DNA of 17,903 nt from the NCBI GenBank assembly GCA_019348445.1, contig JAHWJK010000017.1, positions 1 through 17,903 on the forward strand. Direction: 5' to 3'. The notes below the pieces were generated by a model that worked only from the letters and a program-made list of their open reading frames with translations, made no database searches and was not told where the DNA came from. This DNA is from Actinomycetota bacterium (GTDB lineage Bacteria; Actinomycetota; CADDZG01; WHSQ01). The position numbers and the translations under genes were made by a program. Positions 1-6,559 of this stretch are shown one piece after another (position 1 is the first letter of the stretch; each line of letters begins with the position of its first letter).

Positions 1-92
1 ACGAGGTGTACCTGTGCTGGCGTCTGGGAGAGCCAGAAGTGGGTTACTGGCACAAACGCGACGAAGGCTTCCCCGGCCGCCGCCCCCTGTAA
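1..92 (+). CDS. DUF2203 family protein, C-terminal end (partial)
   Basis: The reading frame is open from the window edge to TAA at 90-92 and encodes about 29 residues, including LCWRLGEPEVGYWH and the end GFPGRRPL. The pattern W-R-x-G-E-P-E-x-x-Y-W-H followed by G-[FY]-x-G-R-x-P-[LI] is, from memory, the C-terminal signature of DUF2203 proteins, which are small bacterial proteins of unknown function. The N-terminus lies outside the window. No function is proposed. The family call rests on this short but distinctive tail. Confidence 0.7.
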   Translation, partial: EVYLCWRLGEPEVGYWHKRDEGFPGRRPL

Positions 93-142
93 CTGTCACC
101 TAGACCACACCGGCCGACCTTCCCGCGGTTCATTGTTACGAA

Positions 143-1075
143 ATGGTCGCTCAGCAACCATCTGGTCACGATGTTCGGGCGCTGCTGTCGTCGCAACTGG
201 GGCTCATAACTCGAGCGCAGGCTCTGGCTGGCGACGAGACGCCCGCCAGCATCAAAGCGAAGCTGAACCGCGGCGAGTGGGTCGCCGTCGCTTACGGCGT
301 CTATCGAGCGACGCTTTTCCCGGCGTCGCTGGAACAGCGTCTGCTCGCTCAGTGCTTGCGATCACCCGGGCGGGTATGGGCGTCGCACGGCGCAGCGGCA
401 TGGTTGCATGGTCTGGCGATCTCGCCCCCGAAGGTCCTGTCGTTCACCACGACCGGGCAGTTAAAGGGCGGGCCGCACCTGATCTTCCACAGGACATCAC
501 GCGTGGCTGCGTGCGACGAAGCGAAGGTTAAGGGCGTCCCGGTAACGGCAATCGAACGAACGCTCATCGACCTAGCGGCTGAAGGTTCCGCGGCCGATCT
601 CGAATTCGCCCTCGACGAGGCGCTCGTTACCCGACGGACTTCGCTGAAGAAGATCGAGTGGCGACTCGATCGGATTGGTAGGCAAGGTCGAAGCGGCGCA
701 GCCGCTCTCGGACGATGCCTCGAAACAAGACGCCGGCTTGGCGAAGTCGACAGCCACCTCGAGAAGCGTTTCCTGAATCTCCTACGGGCCGCCGCTGTTC
801 CCTTGCCCGAACTCCAGTACGAGATTCGGCTCGGCGAACGCACGATCCGGGCTGACTTCGCCTACCCGGAACATCGGCTAATCATCGAGGTGATGGGCTA
901 CCGCTGGCACGGGGGCCGCGACAGATGGGAGCGAGACCTCCTTCGCAGCAGCGAACTCGGTGCTGCGGGCTGGCGGATCATCTACGTTACGAAGGGCCAG
1001 ATCATCAATGCTCGACGCCAGACGATGAATCGGATCCGCGAGGCGCTGGGGTACGGGCCACTGTTCGTTCTTTGA
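143..1075 (+). CDS. AbiEi-like antitoxin domain / DUF559 endonuclease-like protein
   Basis: This 310-residue protein has two parts. Residues 10-150 resemble the AbiEi-type 'transcriptional regulator/antitoxin' fold: an N-terminal winged helix with L-x-R-G-x-W-x-x-V-x-x-G-V-Y-R at 41-55, then the S-H-x-x-A-A-x-L-H-G segment at 81-90. Residues 200-305 look like a DUF559/Vsr-type PD-(D/E)XK nuclease, with E207, D238 in IRADFAYP, E249-V-x-G in LIIEVMGYRWH, and the following GWRIIYVT strand. In the family, such residues bind metal and cut DNA; activity here is inferred. No toxin gene (AbiEii type) lies next to it. Fusions of this kind are common in actinomycetes and are mostly uncharacterised. The ATG at 143 has no Shine-Dalgarno; CATTGT lies six bases upstream and could be a weak -10 of a leaderless message. 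Confidence 0.8.
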   Translation: MVAQQPSGHDVRALLSSQLGLITRAQALAGDETPASIKAKLNRGEWVAVAYGVYRATLFPASLEQRLLAQCLRSPGRVWASHGAAAWLHGLAISPPKVLSFTTTGQLKGGPHLIFHRTSRVAACDEAKVKGVPVTAIERTLIDLAAEGSAADLEFALDEALVTRRTSLKKIEWRLDRIGRQGRSGAAALGRCLETRRRLGEVDSHLEKRFLNLLRAAAVPLPELQYEIRLGERTIRADFAYPEHRLIIEVMGYRWHGGRDRWERDLLRSSELGAAGWRIIYVTKGQIINARRQTMNRIREALGYGPLFVL

Positions 1076-1083
1076 TGCGACAT

Positions 1084-1102
1084 GGTCGCTGAACGACCTT
1101 TT
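1084..1102 (+). terminator. Possible intrinsic terminator after the AbiEi/DUF559 gene
   Basis: A perfect 5-bp stem, GGTCG (1084-1088) with CGACC (1094-1098), has a five-base loop CTGAA and is followed by TTTT (1099-1102). It starts nine bases after the TGA of the upstream gene and lies just before the convergent crotonase gene ends. The stem and T-run are short, so termination may be weak. Confidence 0.4.
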
Positions 1103-1120
1103 CACAACAATGAACGCGCG

Positions 1121-1897
1121 TTAGTGGCCTTTGAAGTGCGGGTGGCGTTTTTCGGACATCGCCGTGAGGCCCTCTTGGAGGTCTTGGCTCGCGTAGGCCT
1201 CGGCTACCAACGTGTCTATCTCGGCTACGGCCGCCGCGTTCGTCGAGCGCGCGTCGGCCATCGTGTCCGTAACGACCTGGATCGCCCGCTTCACGCCTTG
1301 AACGGACAGCGGAGCGTTCGACGCGAGTGTCGTCGCCAGCTCGTTTGTGGCGGGATCGAGCTCGTGCGCCGCGACCGCACGGTGGATCAGTCCCGCGTCC
1401 TTGGCTTCGGCCCCCGAATAAGTGCGCCCGGTCATCAGCACTTCTTTAGTGACGGCACTACCCGCCAGCAGGACGAGACGCTGCACGTTCTCATAGTTGA
1501 TGACGATGCCCAGCTTCGAGCTCGGGATCCCCAACTTCGCATCCACGGCTGCCACGCGGAAGTCGCAAACGGTCGCCAGCTGAAGACCGCCGCCGAGAGC
1601 TGCACCGTGGATGCGCGCGATCGTCGGCAATCTGAAGCGCGCGACGGTCTCCAACATGTTTTCGAAAGCCGGTAAGAACTCGGCTGCGCCCGGACCGGAC
1701 ACGGCTGCGAAATCTGCGCCCGAACAGAAGACTTTTCCTTCGCCTGCTACCACCACAGCTCGGGCATCCGATTCAACGGACTCGAGTGCCGAGACGATGT
1801 CATGACACAACTCGACGGAAAGGGCATTCCGAGCGTCGGGGCGATCGAGCGTTATGCGCGCGAGCGCGCCGTCGCGCTCCAAGCGGACGAGGGACAA
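1121..1897 (-). CDS. Enoyl-CoA hydratase/isomerase (crotonase) family protein
   Basis: This 258-residue protein has the crotonase fold. ITLDRPDARNAL (15-26) and FCSGADF (57-63) give the first oxyanion-hole segment, and HGAALGGGLQLATVCD (97-112) gives the second. Family members act on acyl-CoA thioesters through an enolate intermediate. Both catalytic glutamates of mitochondrial hydratase (Glu144 and Glu164 in rat) appear replaced, by Gln106 and Ser126, so ordinary hydration is doubtful; isomerase, hydrolase or another crotonase activity is possible. The start is TTG at 1897, directly after the TAG of the biotin carrier and in the same frame. No better start exists nearby. It is the last gene of the operon and probably depends on translational coupling. 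Confidence 0.85.
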   Translation of the reverse strand: MSLVRLERDGALARITLDRPDARNALSVELCHDIVSALESVESDARAVVVAGEGKVFCSGADFAAVSGPGAAEFLPAFENMLETVARFRLPTIARIHGAALGGGLQLATVCDFRVAAVDAKLGIPSSKLGIVINYENVQRLVLLAGSAVTKEVLMTGRTYSGAEAKDAGLIHRAVAAHELDPATNELATTLASNAPLSVQGVKRAIQVVTDTMADARSTNAAAVAEIDTLVAEAYASQDLQEGLTAMSEKRHPHFKGH

Positions 1898-2113
1898 CTA
1901 TTCGATGACCGCGATGACGTCGCCCTCTTGCACGACACCGCCTTCGCTCACGTTGACTTCGGAGACCGTGCCGGACGCGGTGGCTTCGACGGGGATCTCC
2001 ATCTTCATCGACTCGAGGATCACGAGCGTGTCGCCCTCGGCGACATCGTCGCCCTTCGACACGAGCACCTTCCACACGTTGGCGACCATCTCGGCCACAA
2101 CCTCTTCACTCAC
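1898..2113 (-). CDS. Biotin/lipoyl attachment domain protein (BCCP subunit)
   Basis: This 71-residue protein is a bare biotinyl carrier domain with no Pro/Ala-rich linker. The biotinylation motif ESMKMEIPV spans 34-42, with Lys37 as the acceptor, and the fold ends with the usual G-D-V-I-x-V-I-E strand. In acyl-CoA carboxylases the biotinylated Lys carries CO2 from the biotin carboxylase to the carboxyltransferase. The matching carboxyltransferase is encoded earlier in the same operon (4837-6459), but no biotin carboxylase is present in the window, so that subunit must be supplied from elsewhere. The GTG start overlaps the TGA of the BKACE gene (GTGA). Stand-alone carriers of about 70 residues are known in actinomycete carboxylases. 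Confidence 0.92.
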   Translation of the reverse strand: MSEEVVAEMVANVWKVLVSKGDDVAEGDTLVILESMKMEIPVEATASGTVSEVNVSEGGVVQEGDVIAVIE

Positions 2114-2985
2114 TTGAGCGCGCTCCGGTCGGGTTCGGCAGGAAGAGACAGTAGACGGCGGGCCTCCGCCGGATCGGCGACCGAACGGCCGGACAGCTCG
2201 ATCAGGTGTGCGGCAGCTTCAACGAGATCACCGTTGGACGAGGCCATCTCGCCGGATGGCAGATAGAAGTTGTCTTCGAGGCCCACGCGAACGTTCCCAC
2301 CGAGCGACGCGGCCGCCGCAACCAGCGTCCACTGCTTGCGGCTGATCGCGATCACTTCCCACGTGCTCGGCTGCGGCAGTAGCGACGCCATGTGCGCAAG
2401 CGTTCGAGCGTCCGCCGGCGCGCCTCCGAGCACACCGAGGATCAACGAGAACTGGATCGGCAGCTCGATCAGACCCATGTCGATCAACGGCATGACGTTC
2501 CCGATGTGACCCGTGTCGAAGCACTCGCATTCCGGCTTGACACCCGCGGAAGCCATCTGTTCCAGGAGATACGTGATGTCTTCGAACGGATTGGCGAAGA
2601 CGAAGTCGAACACCAGCGCCTTCCGCTTCGACGAATACTTCGCGTAGTTCATCGAGCCCATATTCAAAGCACCGAGCTCCGGCTTGAGAGCGGTGATCTG
2701 ATGGACGCGCTCCTGTATCGGGATCCCGACGGCGCCCGTGGAGTAGTTGATAACCAGGTCCGGAGCCTCCGCCAGGATCGCTTCGGTGATCGCCTTGTAT
2801 TCCTCGACCCGGTAGCTCGGGGTGCCATCGGGATAACGAGCGTGGATGTGAACCACGGACGCACCCGCATCCCGCGCGCGCCGAGCTTCTTTCGCATAGT
2901 CCTCGGGCGTGTACGGGATCGCGGGACATTGCTCGCGGTTGGCAGCCACGCCGCTCATCGCACAGGTGATGATGCAAGCGTCCAT
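2110..2985 (-). CDS. BKACE family (DUF849) beta-keto acid cleavage enzyme
   Basis: This family, typified by 3-keto-5-aminohexanoate cleavage enzyme (Kce), condenses a beta-keto acid with acetyl-CoA, giving acetoacetate and a new acyl-CoA. The protein begins MDACIITCAMSG and has PYTPEDYAKEA at 24-34. The metal motif is VVHIHAR at 44-50, with His46 and His48 at the same numbers as the Zn ligands of Kce, which supports the ATG at 2985 over the TTG at 2994. The later NVRVGLEDN segment holds the conserved Glu expected to complete the Zn site. Length (291 residues) fits the family. The gene starts five bases after the stop of the hydrolase and overlaps the biotin-carrier start. Family substrates are diverse, so the keto acid used here is unknown. 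Confidence 0.9.
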   Translation of the reverse strand: MDACIITCAMSGVAANREQCPAIPYTPEDYAKEARRARDAGASVVHIHARYPDGTPSYRVEEYKAITEAILAEAPDLVINYSTGAVGIPIQERVHQITALKPELGALNMGSMNYAKYSSKRKALVFDFVFANPFEDITYLLEQMASAGVKPECECFDTGHIGNVMPLIDMGLIELPIQFSLILGVLGGAPADARTLAHMASLLPQPSTWEVIAISRKQWTLVAAAASLGGNVRVGLEDNFYLPSGEMASSNGDLVEAAAHLIELSGRSVADPAEARRLLSLPAEPDRSALK

Positions 2986-2990
2986 GGATG

Positions 2991-3851
2991 TCAAGTTACC
3001 TGCTGGAGGAAGGTCACCATGTGCTTCGTGGTCTCGGCGGGCTGTTCTTGCTGCACCCAGTGACCACAGTTCGAGATGACCACCTTCTCGAGATTCGGAA
3101 CCCGCTGCTCCATCCCATCGGTCAGAGCCGGCGGGAGGACGGGGTCCCCATCGCTGTTGATCATCAGGGCAGGTGCCTCGATCTTCTGATCGTCGTAGTC
3201 GGCGGCCAGCTCCCAGTTGCGGTCGATGTTGCGGTAGTACTCGAGCGGCGGGGTCAGCGCGTCTCGGGGCCTGAAGACATCGAGGTACGTGCGGAACGTC
3301 TCGTCATCGAACGCCTCCTTCCTGACCGTCGCCGTCTCCCGGTAGAAGAGCGACAGAAAGGCTTCGAGATCGTTGTAGATCCGCTCCTCGATCGAGCGGT
3401 CCTGGAACTCGAGGATGTAGTTAACCCGATTGGAGCCCAGTGCTTTGAAGAGTTCGGTCGGAGGCATGTCGTAGCGCGGGAGATCCGGCACGCTCAGACC
3501 GATCAACGCCGCGACCTGTTCCGGATACCGCCGAGCGAACGGCCACATCACCCATGCGCCCCAGTCGTGGCCGGCAACGACGGCTTTCTCGTAACCCAAC
3601 GCGGAGATCACCCCACTGATGCAGTCGCCCACGAAGTGCGCGTCGTAAGTGACATCGGGTTTGTCCGACCGCGCATAGCCCGGAAGGTCGATCGCTACCG
3701 CGCGGAATCCGGCGTCGGCTATCGGTTCGATCTGGTGACGCCACGAATACGAGAACTCAGGGAATCCGTGCAGCATGAGCACGAGCGGCCCGTCGCCCTC
3801 TTCCCAACAGAAGATGCGGATGCCGTTGGCGACGACGTAGCGCTCGCTCAC
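2991..3851 (-). CDS. Alpha/beta hydrolase, epoxide-hydrolase-like
   Basis: This 286-residue alpha/beta hydrolase resembles soluble epoxide hydrolases. The oxyanion motif is HGFPEFSYSWRHQ at 28-40, the nucleophile elbow GHDWGA at 94-99 with Asp96, the likely acid Asp234 or Asp236, and the catalytic His264 in NCGHW. An Asp nucleophile rather than Ser is the hallmark of epoxide hydrolases and haloalkane dehalogenases; the HGFPE motif favours the former. A cap domain with several tyrosines (about 135-215) is present, as needed for epoxide opening, but I cannot pick the two catalytic ones. There is no signal peptide, so it is cytosolic. Its ATG overlaps the TGA of the K+ channel gene (ATGA), and it lies directly upstream of the BKACE gene. 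Confidence 0.88.
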   Translation of the reverse strand: MSERYVVANGIRIFCWEEGDGPLVLMLHGFPEFSYSWRHQIEPIADAGFRAVAIDLPGYARSDKPDVTYDAHFVGDCISGVISALGYEKAVVAGHDWGAWVMWPFARRYPEQVAALIGLSVPDLPRYDMPPTELFKALGSNRVNYILEFQDRSIEERIYNDLEAFLSLFYRETATVRKEAFDDETFRTYLDVFRPRDALTPPLEYYRNIDRNWELAADYDDQKIEAPALMINSDGDPVLPPALTDGMEQRVPNLEKVVISNCGHWVQQEQPAETTKHMVTFLQQVT

Positions 3852-4834
3852 GCCTGTTCGAGCGGGCGAAGTTCGTCACGCTCCCCGAGCAGCACGAGAG
3901 CGTCGCCCTCTTGGAGCGTCACCTCGTCGCTGGGCGGCGCTTCGACGCGGCCGTCGGCATGGCGGATCGCCAGCGCGGTCGCTCGTCCGCGGACGCTGCC
4001 CAGGACCTTCCCGACAAGATCGGAACCGGAATCGATACGCAACTCTTCGAGGCGAAGCGGCGCTGCATGCTCGGCTTCCACCTCGATGAAGTCGACGACC
4101 CGCTGCTTGATCGCCGCGTACGCCATCTCTCTGCCCGCGGTCACGAACGGGGAGAACACGCGACTCGCTCCAGCCGTCTGAAGCCGGTCGATCGACTCTT
4201 CCTGTTCGGCGCGAGCCACGATCCACACCGTTGCAGACACCGATCTCGCAACCATCGTGATGAAGATGTTCTCGGCGTCGTCGTCGACCGCGGAGATCAA
4301 TGCGCGCGCTCTGTGGATGCCTGCGGCCTCGAGGTCTTCTCGCTTGGTCGCGTCACCGATGAAATAGGTGGACACCCCATCGAGTAGCTCGTGCTCGCGT
4401 CCCTCGTCCTTGTCGATGACGACGTAGGGAACGCCATCGCGCTCGAGTTCTTCGACCACCGTCCGACCGACGCGACCGAAACCACACACGATCGCGTGCC
4501 CCTTCATCTGCGCGATCCGTTTCGCCATACGTCGTCTCCTACCACGTTGGCCGAGGCCGCCCTCTTCGATCGCTCGCGCAAAGATCGAAAGGGCGATGAC
4601 CACGACGCTGACACCGGCAACGATCAAAGAGATGGTGAAGATCCGGCCACCTTGGTCGAGGGGGTGAACCTCGGTGAAGCCCACCGCAGTCAGCGCAAGC
4701 ACGGTCATGTACAGCGCGTCGACGAACCCCCACCCTTCGATCACCATGTAGCCGACGACGCCGTACGCGATCGCGCTCGCGACGAGAAGCCCCAAGCGGC
4801 CGAAATGCCACGGGTTCTCGTCTCGGTACGACAC
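3848..4834 (-). CDS. Two-TM potassium channel with RCK (TrkA-N/TrkA-C) domains
   Basis: This 328-residue protein has a short N-terminus, TM1 (about 14-32), a pore helix, a selectivity filter at 49-56 (TAVGFTEV), TM2 (about 64-87), a basic linker and an RCK domain. The Rossmann motif is GFGRVGR at 118-124, followed by VVIDKD, and a TrkA-C domain fills about 245-328. This is the MthK-like layout, in which a cytosolic ring of RCK domains gates K+ flow in response to a ligand. The filter differs from canonical TVGYGD: Ala50 replaces a Thr, and Thr54 replaces the second Gly. The GTG start lies two bases after the carboxyltransferase stop, so this channel is embedded in a metabolic operon. Confidence 0.88.
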   Translation of the reverse strand: MSYRDENPWHFGRLGLLVASAIAYGVVGYMVIEGWGFVDALYMTVLALTAVGFTEVHPLDQGGRIFTISLIVAGVSVVVIALSIFARAIEEGGLGQRGRRRRMAKRIAQMKGHAIVCGFGRVGRTVVEELERDGVPYVVIDKDEGREHELLDGVSTYFIGDATKREDLEAAGIHRARALISAVDDDAENIFITMVARSVSATVWIVARAEQEESIDRLQTAGASRVFSPFVTAGREMAYAAIKQRVVDFIEVEAEHAAPLRLEELRIDSGSDLVGKVLGSVRGRATALAIRHADGRVEAPPSDEVTLQEGDALVLLGERDELRPLEQA

Positions 4835-4836
4835 GT

Positions 4837-6459
4837 TCAGACCGGAAGGACGCCGTGCTTACGCCACGGTCGTTCGACCGTCTTGGTCGCAGACTGCTCG
4901 AGGGCACGGATGACGATCTCTCTGGTATCGGCGGGATCGATCAGGTCGTCGATGAACGACCATCCCGCCGCCACGTAAGGCGATATCTGCTCTCGGATCA
5001 TCGCGACCATGTTGTTGCGCGCCTCGTTCCGCTCTTCCTCGGGCATGGCTTCGATCTGCTTCCGGAAGATGATGTTGACCGCACCTTCGGGACCCATCAC
5101 CGAGATCTCGGCCGTCGGCCACGCCGCGATGTAATCGGGCTCGTAGGCACGGCCGTTCATCACGTAGTAGCCGGCTCCGTACCCCTTCCTCAGAACGATC
5201 GTTACCTTCGGGACGGTGGCCTCCGCAACGGCAAAGAGCATCTTGGCGCCGTGGCGGATGATCCCCTGCTTCTCGACCGCGCTCCCGACCAGGAATCCCG
5301 GGCAGTCCATCAGGAACAGCAGGGGGATGTTGAACGCGTCACACAGCCACACGAAGCGTGCCGCTTTGTCCGCCGAGTTGACGTCGAGCGCTCCGCCGAG
5401 GAACTTCGGTTGGTTCGCGACTATCCCGGCCGGACGGCCGCCGAAACGCGCGAACCCGGTGACGACGTTGCGGGCGAAGTCCGGCTTCATCGGGAAGAAG
5501 TCGCCGTCGTCGGTGATCGCGGCGATCACCTTGTGGACGTCGTAGGCCTGACGCGGATTCGCCGGGACTATGTCGTAGAGCTCCTCGGCGCGGCGATCGA
5601 TGGGATCGGTCGTCTCCGCCACCGGTAGGTCGCCGGTGTTCGACGATGGGAAATACGACAGGTACTTCCTGATCGCGTCGATGCACGCGCTGTCGTCGGG
5701 GACCTCGAGGTCGGCCACACCCGAGACTTTGTTGTGGACGCGCGATCCCCCCATCTCTTCCGCGGTGACGTCCTCGCCCACCGCCGCTTTCACCAAGTGC
5801 GGTCCTGCGAGGGCCATGTTCGACGTTCCCTTCACCATCGGGACGAAGTCTGCAAGTCCGGGGATGTACGCGGTGCCCGCGGCTCCTGGACCGACCATCG
5901 CGGCGACCTGAGGGACGACGCCACTCATGATGACCTGCTCGCGGAACAGGTCGCCGGTGCGGGCGAACATCGACCCGGTCGCTTCTTGGATCCGTGCCCC
6001 CGCGGAATCCACAAGCCACACGATTGGGATCCGCTCGCGCAACGCCAACTCGCGCATACGGGTCGCCTTGATCTCGGTCACCATCCCCATCGAACCCGCC
6101 ATGACGGTGAAGTCGTATGCGATCACGCAGGCTTTACGTCCATCGATGTCGCCGATGCCGGTCACCACACCGTCGGCAGGAGTGAACTTGCCCTGCATCG
6201 CAGGCGATTGCGATTGGTGGTGGCCCAGCAGCCCGAACTCGACGAACGAACCCTCGTCGAAAAGCAGATCGAGTCGCTCTCGAACCGTGAGCTTGTTCTG
6301 ATCGTGCTGGCGCTGTACGCGCTCTGTTCCGCCCATCTCGCGGAACTTCGCTTTCTTCTGCGTCAGCTCCGCGACAGCCTCTGCCATGGAAGGGCCGTCG
6401 TAGCTATAGCTAACCGCGGCTCGTTCGGCTGCCGGCGCTTCCGGCTTGACGTCGGACAC
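4837..6459 (-). CDS. Acyl-CoA carboxylase carboxyltransferase (beta) subunit
   Basis: This 540-residue protein matches the PccB/AccD family, which moves the carboxyl group from biotin to an acyl-CoA. The N-domain holds KLTVRERLDLLFDEGSF and GPGAAGTAYIPGLADF; the C-domain holds FLMDCPGFLVGSAVE and AWPTAEISVMGPEGAVN. The residue that tunes substrate choice in streptomycete PccB (Asp422) corresponds to Tyr432 here, so propionyl-CoA cannot be assumed; a branched or bulkier acyl-CoA is possible. The GTG start has a good Shine-Dalgarno (AGAGGTGA, about four bases upstream). It is the first gene of a six-gene operon that also encodes the biotin carrier (1898-2113). No biotin carboxylase subunit is seen nearby. 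Confidence 0.92.
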   Translation of the reverse strand: MSDVKPEAPAAERAAVSYSYDGPSMAEAVAELTQKKAKFREMGGTERVQRQHDQNKLTVRERLDLLFDEGSFVEFGLLGHHQSQSPAMQGKFTPADGVVTGIGDIDGRKACVIAYDFTVMAGSMGMVTEIKATRMRELALRERIPIVWLVDSAGARIQEATGSMFARTGDLFREQVIMSGVVPQVAAMVGPGAAGTAYIPGLADFVPMVKGTSNMALAGPHLVKAAVGEDVTAEEMGGSRVHNKVSGVADLEVPDDSACIDAIRKYLSYFPSSNTGDLPVAETTDPIDRRAEELYDIVPANPRQAYDVHKVIAAITDDGDFFPMKPDFARNVVTGFARFGGRPAGIVANQPKFLGGALDVNSADKAARFVWLCDAFNIPLLFLMDCPGFLVGSAVEKQGIIRHGAKMLFAVAEATVPKVTIVLRKGYGAGYYVMNGRAYEPDYIAAWPTAEISVMGPEGAVNIIFRKQIEAMPEEERNEARNNMVAMIREQISPYVAAGWSFIDDLIDPADTREIVIRALEQSATKTVERPWRKHGVLPV

Positions 6460-6547
6460 GCGTCACCTCTTTCCTGGGGGCCCTTCGCCGGCGCCGATCG
6501 CCGATGCTTTCCCGGGCCTCGCCGGAGGCAACGTTAGTGCATCCCCC

Positions 6548-6553
6548 TACACT
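6548..6553 (+). promoter_or_regulatory. Putative -10 hexamer TACACT for a leaderless GT87 transcript
   Basis: TACACT fits the TAnnnT -10 pattern. Exactly six bases separate it from the ATG at 6560, so transcription would start at or next to the start codon. No Shine-Dalgarno is visible, and no clear -35 was found. Confidence 0.45.
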
Positions 6554-6559
6554 GCCCCG

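Noticed and set aside
2988..4181. A 397-codon plus-strand ORF opposite the hydrolase and channel genes
   Set aside because: Its product is rich in Arg, His and Asp with no domain, while both minus-strand genes have clear family motifs across the same bases. It is a GC-driven shadow.
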